From Blepharisma japonicum (Eukaryota > Ciliophora > Heterotrichea > Heterotrichida > Blepharismidae): a stretch of DNA of 64,000 nucleotides. The notes beneath the pieces were generated by a model. The model saw nothing but the letters and a program-made list of their open reading frames with translations, was not told the DNA's origin and made no database searches. Position numbers and translations under genes: made by a program. The stretch lies in contig CATKHK010000007.1 of assembly GCA_949751835.1 (NCBI GenBank), positions 1 to 64,000 of the forward strand, in the 5' to 3' direction. Below are positions 11,060-20,493 of the stretch, in pieces (the first letter of the stretch is position 1; each line of letters opens with the position of its first letter).

Positions 11060-11577
11060 TGTATTTTTCCCATACTAAATAATCAGGTTTTGAAAGCAGA
11101 CATTAAAAAGTACCGAGCGCTTTTTAATCTCATCCTACCCAGATAATGAAGAAGTATGTCCCAGAGTTTCAAGCTGGCGAACTGCTGGACTCATCTATTT
11201 GACATTGGCCTCACTTTCGATTGTATTTTGTGTTTATGGAATCGTGAGGTTTGTTCGAAGATTGGGCAAAAAAGACTTTTCATTTCCATTAAATATAATC
11301 TTGAGTATTACATATATTCAGAATTGAGTCTTCTTGCACTAATTCTTTATATAGTAGTCAGTGAAGTATTTACCACTAATATCCCTGGTGTTATTATTCC
11401 TAATAATGAAGACGGGCTCCATCTTTAGTGGATATTGGGCTTTATCTAATTAGTTTGGCGTTCTTGATTAGCCTTGCAACCTCAATTTATTTCTTTTCCC
11501 AAAGAAATTACCTTCACCAGAAATCGAAGAAAGATAAGCATTTATTAAGCAAATCTCTTTTAAAAATATTTACTTAA
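11060..11577 (+). pseudogene. decayed membrane-protein gene fragment
   Basis: Three successive reading frames carry membrane-protein-like sequence: first WRTAGLIYLTLASLSIVF with a following RRLGKK, then LLALILYIVVSEVF, then LYLISLAFLISLATSIYFF with a basic tail. Each holds a plausible transmembrane helix, and none is long enough alone to be a gene. The arrangement suggests a multi-pass membrane protein gene truncated at the 5' side and broken by at least two shifts. No 15-nt GT...TAG intron joins the frames. It sits between F-box copies 2 and 3, so a bystander gene was probably caught when the array expanded. Confidence 0.5.
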
Positions 11578-11784
11578 AAACCTAAAATATTGCTCATGAA
11601 AATCCTATATTTGGCATCTCTTTACTTTATTTATATTTTGAATATTTTAAAAGTTAACTTTTTTTATTTAATTTCATTTAGGTAAGAATATAAATATAAA
11701 ATATATTGATTATTCTAAATATAATAAGCTTTTATAATTTATGAGCAATTAATAGAATAAATCATTATTTAATAATCTTTAATA

Positions 11785-11873
11785 AGAAAGACTTAATTCA
11801 GCATGCTATTAATATGCAATCTCATTTGCAAATTCTGATTAAATCCTCTATTTAATAATAAAATTTATATCCA
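11785..11873 (+). promoter_or_regulatory. conserved 5' block of F-box gene 3
   Basis: Almost the same as the block of gene 2 (AAGAAAGACTTAATTCAGC, TGCAAATTCTGATTAAA, TTTAATAATAAAATTTATAT), ending at the ATG. Genes 2 and 3 share more of this block with each other than with genes 4 and 5, matching their closer coding similarity. Confidence 0.45.
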
Positions 11874-13760
11874 ATGGAACGAATCCCTATACCAGTTCTG
11901 TCTCAGATCCTCACAGCAGTTGGGCCTATATATGAACTAATTCCGCTTGCATTAGTCTGCAAAAGATGAAAACAAGCAATAGAAGCAACCTATATCAATG
12001 TATCATTCCAAGGCACACATATATGAAAATTTCAGTCTTCAAAGATTGATTCTGAAACAATATTCCCAATATACAATAATAAATCAATTTCTTTTAAGAT
12101 CCAGTCTCTTGATTTACGAAATGTGGGTTTTGTAGGCTTTTTTGATTTCCTAGAAATTTTTTCTCAGCCAGGACTTTTGAAACTCAATCTTACAAATGCA
12201 ACTATAAGATTAGATGTGCTTTCGGAAACAATTTTGAGTTTGAAAAATATAAAGATGCGTGATGAATTAGATCGCGAACCTGAACTTGAACTTGAAGAGC
12301 TTAGAATTTCGAATAATCGGGATGACCCTATATCCTTTGATGGTTTAATAAAAATTTTTCCAAATTTGAAAAGATTATATGCTGGAAATACGCGCGCTTC
12401 AAGAGAAGATTTTATAAATATTGTTAAGGGCTTCAAAAAACTTGAGTTACTTGATGTAACAAATTGCTCTAATATTGGCCAGATAGATGAGAATTTAAAT
12501 GAGCTAAAAGAAGCTTTAAGTGGATCAAGCATAAGAAAACTATTTATCACTGATTTGGGTCCAAAGACGATTAATTATTTAGAGAAATGTCATATTGAAG
12601 TTGTTGACAAATGGATTGGAACTATTCTTGATGAGTTAAACGATGAAAGTGATCTTCAATATTTAGAAAATTGGCTTAATCTTGGAATTGATGTAGATTT
12701 GGGGAAAAAAAATAATTTTCCTTATTGGGAGTTAATTAGATCTAATAAAAGCGAATTTTTGATTACTGAAGCTTTTAAGATAATGATAAGGCATGGAATG
12801 GATTTATGCTTTTACTCTAAAGAGCATAAAATTAATCTTATGAGTACAGCGATTTCTACTGGGAATTACAGCTTAGTAGATTTATTTCTGAAGCATAAAG
12901 CTGATATATGACCTTTATCTAAACATGATATAAAAGCAATTCCAGCAGTTAGTTATGCTTCGTTTTGTGGAAATATTCCTATTTTTCAATTATTTTTGAA
13001 ATATAATTTGTATCCGAAAGGTTTTGATTATAAGACCTTTTGCAATCCAATTTGTGCAGCTTTGAGAAATAGCCAGAAAGAGATGTTTGAATTTCTTAAG
13101 CAGAATAATTTTTCAGATTTTAGATGCATTAAGCATAATGAAATTTGAATCACAATGCCCAAAGAAATTGAGATAGTAATAGAAAACTGAGACTATTTTC
13201 CATTCTCCATTCTTCATGAAGCAGCAAGGCATTATATTATGGTAAGAAATGAAGATCTAGTTTTTAAAATTATTGATTCTGTTATAAAGAAAGCAATAGC
13301 AGAAAATCAGCAAGAAACTCTAAGGAACCTTATTGACATTGAAAATCGCCCTAATAGACCAATTATTGTGTTTGCTGCTGATTATTTATGCCCAAAAGTT
13401 GTTGAAAAACTTGTAGAATTAGGATTCGATATAAACGCTGTGGATTACAATGGATGAACTGCACTTAATAGAGCTTCCTCAGTTGGAAATATAGATTCTG
13501 TTGTCTTTTTGCTTAATCATGGAGCCATTATTGATATAAAAGATAACCTAGGACGGACTGCACTTCATTATGCTGCTGAAAATGGACATTTAGAAATTAT
13601 AAACGAACTAATTCTTTTCGGAGCTGACCCATCATCTACTTGCAACAAGGGATATTCACCTCTTGATTTAGCAGAATTAAGCCATAAAACCGAAGCTTAT
13701 AACTTATTAAAAAGTTTAGGAGCCAAAAAGGTAAGAATTACAGACTCTTTTAATAACTAA
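11874..13760 (+). CDS. F-box/leucine-rich/ankyrin protein, array copy 3
   Basis: An intact frame of 628 codons with UGA=Trp. Six of its nine Trp codons are TGA. It has the N-terminal F-box (IPIPVLSQILTAVGPIYEL ... ALVCKRW), leucine-rich region (LKLNLTNATIRLDVL, LEELRISNNRDDP, LKRLYAGNT, LELLDVTNC), degenerate ankyrin-like units (LMSTAISTGNYSLVDLFLK), and C-terminal ankyrin repeats ending in KVRITDSFNN. The likely role is substrate receptor of an SCF ubiquitin ligase. The leucine-rich loop around LEELRISNN differs from other copies (an Asp/Glu-rich stretch), consistent with divergence at a binding surface. Confidence 0.88.
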
Positions 13761-13925
13761 ACTTAAATTCATAATTTAATTAAGTTTTTTATTGTAAAAT
13801 TCTTTTTCTAATGACTTTTTTTGAAGCTTGAGAATTTTTTTTCTTGATAACCTGAAGAATACATAAGGCTAAAAAATGATACAAGGATTTGTATTAGCTA
13901 AATTTGGTATCAAGAAAAATCGAGA

Positions 13926-15604
13926 ATATGGGGTATTCATAGAAGTGCAAGTACACACAGTATTATCTTTAATCAATAACGCTGAAAAAAAGTTAATCTA
14001 GAAACATTTACTATGAAGCGATATATAATAAACTTAATATAGCATAGAATTTAATAAAATATAAACAAAGAATTTAATACAAAACATTTAATTATAATTA
14101 AGAAGCTTGCCTTAAATGTAAAGTGCCCTCTCAACTTTTACCTGAATCCATTCAAAAAACCAAATTTCAGTCCAAAATCAGGCTTACAGAAGGCAAAGTA
14201 CTCAAGACAATAATGCATATTACGATTGAATAGTATTAGATAGTTGATCATAAATAGCTAACTAATAGTAGTTGAAATTCACCTTCTGGTAATATTGGAA
14301 TGCTGCTTTAATGTATCAGTAATTACTCTGCCTTAGCTTGGAAAGTTGATTATCTGTCGCTTATATAATATATTTTTGAATTTCTTTATTATAAAGAAGA
14401 TTACCATGATTTCCGAGAATTGAAGGCCAAGGTTTTTAAAAACGAAAAGAAAATTGAGGCAAGAGAGCGATTATTTCATCCTCAAGCTTTATTTCCTTTA
14501 TTATTGCATTTTAGGCTTTTTGGGTAAATTCAGTGATATGTTGATGCTCCTTTTTAATTATGGTTCCAATCATATCAATTTTCATGCTTGGATTTTGCAC
14601 AACTAAATTTCTTAAGATTAATTTCAATACTGAATCATCTGCCATATGCATTCGTACAGTTTTTTTTAATAGGTTTATAATTAGAGCGGTTATGAAAAAG
14701 TTCAACTAAATCTGCAGATTGAGTAGGTAATTTCATTTTCCATGATCCTGGACAATTTTTTAAAAGAATGCCTGGATGCTTCATATCCATGACATCGAAA
14801 TAGAAAGCAATGCATTCATATGCTTTCAGACATTAAAGTATCATATTTGCGTTTCATAACTTCATATTCTGCGTGAATCAGTTACCATAGATTTCGAAAA
14901 AGCTTTTATTTCTAGTATAAAGGAGACTTATCCTGAGATAAGAATAGCAGGATGTTTTTATCATTTAAATCAGAGTTTGATTTGAAAAGCAAAATCGCTT
15001 AATATATAAAGACAATGATGCAGAACTAAAAGCAAAAAAGAAACATAATTAAAACTATACAAAACCTTGCTGATAGATTTAATAAAAAAAGCTCTGTTTG
15101 GATCGAAAATCACTTTTTATAGAAAACATAAAATTTTAAAATTATTGGCTTAGAGGTAAAACATCCACAACATTTATGGATTGAAAATCATAAAATTTTG
15201 GTAATAATACTATCCGTTTTGATGGATTTCCACTTCCATTGAGTCGAACATGCATCTATGTTAATATAGATTTTATTGCAGCAGTAAAGTAGTTTGAAAT
15301 GAAACATTTAGCTCAATAGTTTTTTAAGATGGCAAATTCCTCTGTAAGGTCTTTTCACATTATTTAAAATTTAATAAAAATCGAGAGTTGCAAGCACAAT
15401 AAAATACAGCCCAATTCTTGCCATCAGATGCCTACATACTCTAAATATGTGTAAAAATTTCTTATAGTATACCAAAAAACAAAGCTTAATTTGAATTGTT
15501 AATAGTTATTATTCATTATATTGAGTTAAAAATTTCTATCTGCAAAACAGTTTGAGGACAAGTGAATCCTAAATGCATTGAATACCCATGAATATTCCTT
15601 ATTT
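13926..15604. mobile_element. transposon-like segment, copy A, decayed
   Basis: Begins ATGGGGTATTCATAG and ends with the near-inverse (TTGAATACCCAT), with GAATAT on both outer sides. These look like short terminal inverted repeats and a target duplication. Sequence from about 13945 onwards recurs from about 18515 to 20170. No intact open frame remains. A central block (about 14233-14761) is inverted relative to copy B and encodes on the minus strand a fragment with LPTQSADL, similar to the SPDLNP-type motif near the last acidic residue of Tc1/mariner-like DDE transposases. Assignment to a DNA transposon is inference, and the family is uncertain. Confidence 0.5.
14511..14760 (-). pseudogene. 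transposase-like fragment in copy A
   Basis: On the minus strand the end of the inverted block reads PGSWKMKLPTQSADLVELF, then breaks near the start of KKTVRMHMADDSVLKLI and continues to VVQNPSMKIDMIGTIIK. The W..LPTQSADL pattern resembles the conserved C-terminal stretch of Tc1/mariner-type DDE transposases. The first and second acidic residues of a DDE triad are not visible, so this is a short relic. Confidence 0.35.
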
Positions 15605-15839
15605 TTTTTTTCTTAGTAAAGCATAATGTTAATAAAAGATCTGATCTAAATGAATCTAAGTAATAAAACAATCAATTTACTAAAAATGATGTATGCTATG
15701 GGCTGAATCAATCAATATAAGATCTTCATAAATTTCCACATGTTTTTTATTTGATGGAACTTCAAAATAGCCTTTTATTTTTAGTTTTATCGATGATGGA
15801 GAGGGGAGTTAAAAGAAATCAGCAATTTTTGAGAACACT

Positions 15840-15919
15840 ATAATTCAGCATAATCTAAATTTGCAAATTTTATTAGCAAATTCTGATTAAACTCTATTTA
15901 ATAATAAAATTTTTATCCA
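15840..15919 (+). promoter_or_regulatory. conserved 5' block of F-box gene 4
   Basis: Contains TAATTCAGCATAATCTAAAT, TTGCAAATTTTATTAGC, AAATTCTGATTAAA and TTTAATAATAAAATTTTTAT before the ATG. The same elements precede the other four array genes. Confidence 0.45.
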
Positions 15920-17872
15920 ATGGAACGAATCCCCAAGCCAATTCTTTATCAAATCCTTATATGAGTTGGACCTGTTTATGAACTAACTCAGCTTGCATTA
16001 GTCTGTAAAAGATGAAAAAATATAATAGAAGCAGCCTATTACAATATATCATTTCAAGGCACACATATATGAAAATTTCAGTCTTCAAATATTGATATTA
16101 AAAGAGTAGTCTCAATTTGCAATAATAAATCAATTTCTTTTAAGATCCAGTCTATTGATTTAAGATTTACGAAGTTAGTAAAATCAGACCTTGTGCAAAT
16201 AGTTGCTTCTCAGCCCGGACTTTTGAAGCTCAATCTTACAAATGTAAACATGAAATTAAAAGGGCTTTGGAAAGCAATTTTGATGCAGAAAAATTTGAAA
16301 AATAAAGAGATGCCTGACAAATTAGAGTTTGGACTGGAAGAGCTCAGAATTTCGAATAATAAGCATGGCCCTGTAGGTTATGATACTTTAATAAAAATTT
16401 TTCCAAATTTGAAAAAATTATATGCTGGAAATACGTGCACTTCAAGGGAAGATTTTATAAATATTGTTAAGGGGTTAAAAAAGCTTGAGTTACTTGATGT
16501 AACAAATTGCTATTCTATTTTCCCGAGGATGGAGCTATTCCGCGCCATCATCAGGAAAGATTCATTAAATATTGGCCAGATAGACGAGAATCTAAATGAG
16601 CTAAAAGAAGCTTTTAGTGGGTCAAGCATCAGAAAGCTATTTATCACTGATTTACATCCAGAAACGACAAATTATTTGGAGGAATGTCATATTGAAATTG
16701 TAGATAAATGGATTGGAACTATTCTTAATGAATTGAATGATAAAACTGATCTTCAATACTTAGAAAATTGGCTTAATCTTGGAATTGATGTAGATTTGGC
16801 AAAATTTGAGAATTTAGGTAGTTACTGAAATATTTTTCCTTGTTTGGATTTAATTTGATCTAATAAAAGCGTAGATTTGATTACTGAAGCTTTTAAGATA
16901 ATGATAAGGTATGGATTAGACTTATGTTTTTACGATTTTGAATATGGTTTTACGTTTATGAATACAGCAATTTCTACTGGAAAGTATTACTTAGTAGATT
17001 TATTTTTGAAGCATAAAGTTGATATATGACCTTATAATACATCTCCATTAGAAGCAATGCCAGCAGTTACTTATGCTTCTTATTGTGGTAATGTTCGTAT
17101 TTTTCAATTATTTTTAAAATATAATTTGTATCCTAAAGATTTTGATTTTAAGACATTTTGCAATCCAATATGTGCAGCTTTAAGAAACAGTCAAAAAGAG
17201 ATGTTTAAATTTCTTAAAAAAAAATTTTCATATGTTAAATGCGATAGGCACAATAGAGCTTGAACCAGAAACCCTAAAATAATTGTAGAAAATGCAGACT
17301 ATTTTCCTCTCTATATTCTTTATGAATCAGCACAGAATTATATTCTGAGAGGGGATAAAGAAATAGCTTTAAAAATTTATGATACTCTCATAAAGAAAGG
17401 AATAGCAGAAAATCAGAAAGAAATACTAAGGAATCTTATTAATAATGACTCTAATAAACCAATTATAGTGCTGGCTACAGAAAATTTCTGCCAAAAAATT
17501 GTTGAAAAAGTTGTAGAATCAGGATTCGATATAAATGCTACGAATAAATTTGGGAGAACTGCGCTTATTGCAGCTTCCTCAGCTGGAAATATAGATACTT
17601 TGGTTTATTTGCTTAACCATGGAGCAATTATCGATAAAAAAGATTTTATAGAACGGACTGCGCTTCATTATGCTGCTGAACATGGACATTTAGAAATTAT
17701 AAAACTTCTAATTCGTTTAGGAGTAGACCCATCATCTATTTGCAACAAGGGATATTCGCCTCTTGATTTAGCAGCATTGAGCTATAAAACCAAAGCTTAT
17801 ATCTTATTAAAAAGTTTAGGAGCCACCAGCCAAAAGGTAAGAATTGCAGACTATTTTAAATTCTGAACTTAA
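15920..17872 (+). CDS. F-box/leucine-rich/ankyrin protein, array copy 4
   Basis: An open frame of 650 codons with UGA=Trp, ending in TAA at 17870-17872 after a final TGA-Trp and Thr. The F-box (IPKPILYQILIWVGPVYEL) uses a TGA Trp where other copies have Thr or Ser-Val. Leucine-rich and ankyrin regions follow as in the family, with clear C-terminal repeats (TALHYAAEHGHLEIIKLLI). It is closest to copy 5. After NCYSI there is a unique 54-base insertion (about 16511-16564) adding 18 residues with FPRMELFRAIIRKDS, richer in G+C than its surroundings. It keeps the frame, so the gene may still work as an SCF substrate receptor. Confidence 0.85.
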
Positions 17873-18298
17873 ATTCATAATTTAATTGAAAATCCCATTT
17901 CTTTAAACTTTACATTTTACATGAATTTATATATATATGATATAAATTAAAAATTCTCTTTCTTTAGACTTCATATTTTACATATATTTGGCGCATAATT
18001 AGGCCCAATAAAATGAAAAGCCTGTATATTAAAATCAGCTTTTGAATTATTTTAACAATTTCAATTAGCTAAAGATTATCACTAAAGAAAAATGTAATTA
18101 AAACCTATTAATGAAAACTTTATGGGATTAATAGTATGCAAAAATTGCCTCTTTTTTTTTTAAAATCCAAATATATCCTTTGATCGCTAGACCAAAATCA
18201 TCATAAAAAGCTAATAAAAGTTACATTTCATAAAAACTCCAAGATATATATATTAAATGCTTATAAAAATAATTAGACGTTATTAGGTAAATAAAATA

Positions 18299-18427
18299 AT
18301 GGTGGACAAGAAAGTTAAAATTCTGGCTAAAATTAGTCTGGATGTTCTTTTTATCATCGCCGTCTTGATTTCCTTTTTCTCAGAGATGTTTAGGGTGAAG
18401 CGAAAAAAAACTATTGTTATTTTTTAA
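18299..18427 (+). CDS. possible 42-aa single-helix membrane peptide
   Basis: ATG to TAA, 42 codons, with one strongly hydrophobic helix (SLDVLFIIAVLISFF) between Lys-rich ends. There is no homologue I can name. It may be a true micro-gene, a first exon, or a surviving piece of a membrane-protein gene like the decayed one at 11.1 kb. Confidence 0.2.
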   Translation: MVDKKVKILAKISLDVLFIIAVLISFFSEMFRVKRKKTIVIF

Positions 18428-18514
18428 TATTTCTTTTCAATAGAAAACAACTATAAGGATTCCTTTATAGTAATTAAATAGAAATATGCATAGCACCATT
18501 TTATTAGATTTACT

Positions 18515-20170
18515 GTGCACGCAGTATTATCTTTAATCAATAAGGCTGAAAAAAAAGTTAATTTAGAAACATTTACTATGAAGCGATATATAATAAACTT
18601 AATATAGTATAGATTTAATAATATAAACAAAGAATTTAATGCAAAACATTTAATTTTAATTAGTAAGCTTGCCTTATATGTAAAATGCTCTCGCAACCTT
18701 TACCTGAATCCATTCAAAAAACCAAATTTCAGTCCAAAATCAGTCTTACAGAAGGCGAAGCACTCGAGGCAATGATGCATATCACTATTGAATAATAAAA
18801 AATTGTCCAGGATCATGGAAAATGAAATTACCTACTCAATCTGCAGATTTAGTTGAACTTTTTTATAACCACTCTGATCATAAAGCTATTATAAAAAAAA
18901 CTGTACGAATGCATATGGCAGCATTGAAATTAATCTTAAGAAATTTAGTTGTGCAAAATCCAAGCATGAAAATTGATGGGATTGGAACCATAATTAAAAG
19001 GGAGTATCAACATATCACTGAATGTACCTAAAAAGCCTAAAAGGCAATAATAAAGGAAATAAAGCTTGAGGATGAAATAATCGCTCTCTTGCCTCAATTT
19101 TCTTTTCGTATTTTAAAAACCTTGGCCTTCAATTCTCAGAAGTCATGATAATCTTCTTTATAATAAAGAAATTCAAAAATATATTATGTAAGCGACAGAT
19201 AATCAGCTTTCCCAGCTAAGACAGAGTAATTACTGATACATTAATGAAGGATTCCATATTACCCAAGCTGAATTTCAACTACTACTAGTTTTAGCTATCT
19301 ATGATCAACTATCTAATAAAAGAATGCCTGAATGCTTCATATCCATGACATCGAAATAGAAAGAAATGCATCATATGCTTTCAGACATTAAAGTATTATA
19401 TTTGCATTTCATAACTTTCTATTCTGCGAGAATCAGTTACCATAGATTTCGAAAAAGCTCTTATTTCTATTATATAGGAGACTTATCCTGGGATAAGAAT
19501 AGTGATGTTTTTATCATTTAAATCAGAGTTTGATTAGAAAAGCAAAATCGCTTAATATATAAAGACAATGATGCAGAACTAAAAGAAAAAAAGGAACATA
19601 ATTAAAACTATTCAAAGCCTTGCTGATAGATTTAATAAAAAAGCTCCGTTTGGATCGAAAATCGCCTTTTATAGAAAACATAAAATTTTAAAATCATTGG
19701 CTTCGAGGAAAAACATCCAAAAAAAATTTATATCAAATTTTTGATTTTTATGGATTGAAAATCATAAAATTTTTGTAATAATCCTATCCGATTCGATGGA
19801 TTCCCACTTCCATGGAGTCGAGCATGCATCTATGTTGATATAGATTTTATTGCAGCAGCAAAGTAGTTTGAAATGAGACATTTAGCTCAATAGTTTTTTT
19901 AGGATGACAAATTCCTCTGTAAGGTCTTTCCACATTATTTAAAATCTAATGAAATATCAAGAGCTGCAAGCACAATAAAATACAACCCAAATTCTTGCCA
20001 TCAGATGTCTACATACTCTAAATATGTGTACAAATTTCTTATAATATACCAAAAACAAAGCTGCATTTGATATGTTAATAGTTATTATTCATTATATTGA
20101 GTTAAAAAATTTCTTTCTGTAAAACAGTTTTTGGACCAGCGAATCCTAAATGCATTGAATGCCCATGAAT
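18515..20170. mobile_element. transposon-like segment, copy B, left end lost
   Basis: Matches copy A from its CAGTATTATCTTTAATCAAT near the left to GCCCATGAATATTCC at the right, with many small differences, but lacks copy A's left terminal repeat. The central ~525 bases (about 18794-19315) run opposite to copy A. Beyond the right end the match continues into F-box gene 5's flank, so copies A and B were spread by segmental duplication rather than two transpositions. Confidence 0.5.
18797..19030 (+). pseudogene. transposase-like fragment in copy B
   Basis: Open on the plus strand from KNCPGSWKMKLPTQSADL through KKTVRMHMA and VVQNPSMKIDGIGTIIKR to TAA near 19030. It keeps a longer uninterrupted frame than copy A. 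The LPTQSADL motif is like SPDLNP of Tc1/mariner transposases. Upstream catalytic parts are absent. Short relic; family uncertain. Confidence 0.35.
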
Positions 20171-20409
20171 ATTCCTTAATTTGTTTTCCTTAGTTAAGCA
20201 TAATATTATTAAAAGATCTGATCTAAATGAATCTAAGTAATAAAACAATCAATTTACTAAAAATGATGTATGCTTAGGGCTGAATCAATCAATATAAGAT
20301 CTCCATAATTTTCCATATGTTTTTTATTTGATGGAACTTAAAAATAACCTTTTATTTTTAGTTTTATCGATGATGGAGAGGGGAGTTTAAAGAAATCACC
20401 AATTTTTAG

Positions 20410-20493
20410 TGCACTATAATTTAGCATTATCTAAATTTGCAATTTTATTAGCAAATTCTTATTAAACTCTATTTAATAATAAAATTTATACTT
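20410..20493 (+). promoter_or_regulatory. conserved 5' block of F-box gene 5
   Basis: Carries TAATTTAGCATTATCTAAAT, TTGCAATTTTATTAGC, AAATTCTTATTAAA and TTTAATAATAAAATTTATAC up to the ATG, like the other array genes. Confidence 0.45.

Larger units (their letters stand above)
13761..15919. other. spacer filled by transposon-like copy A and F-box 5' flank
   Basis: About 2.15 kb with no intact gene. Most of it is copy A of a repeated segment that recurs upstream of F-box gene 5 (see the mobile-element entries). From about 15605 to 15919 the sequence is the long 5' flank shared almost base for base with gene 5. Confidence 0.6.
17873..20493. other. spacer holding transposon-like copy B and F-box 5' flank
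   Basis: About 2.6 kb. The first ~600 bases are AT-rich with one tiny open frame at 18299. Copy B of the repeated segment occupies about 18515-20170, and the remainder is the 5' flank shared with gene 4. The segment plus the following F-box gene forms a duplicated unit of about 4.5 kb. Confidence 0.6.

Noticed and set aside
16511-16564. The 54-base insertion as a TA-bounded unexcised germline segment (IES)
   Set aside because: Excising between flanking TAs leaves a junction one base short of the paralogue and out of frame; only the 54-base in-frame alignment fits.
17831-17850. GTAAGAATTGCAG near the 3' end of the F-box genes as an intron
   Set aside because: It is 13 nt, not 15-16, and reads as the conserved tail KVRIADYF in copies 1, 3 and 4.
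13926-20170. Assigning the repeated segment firmly to Tc1/mariner
   Set aside because: Only an LPTQSADL-like stretch supports it; no complete catalytic triad or TA target duplication was visible.
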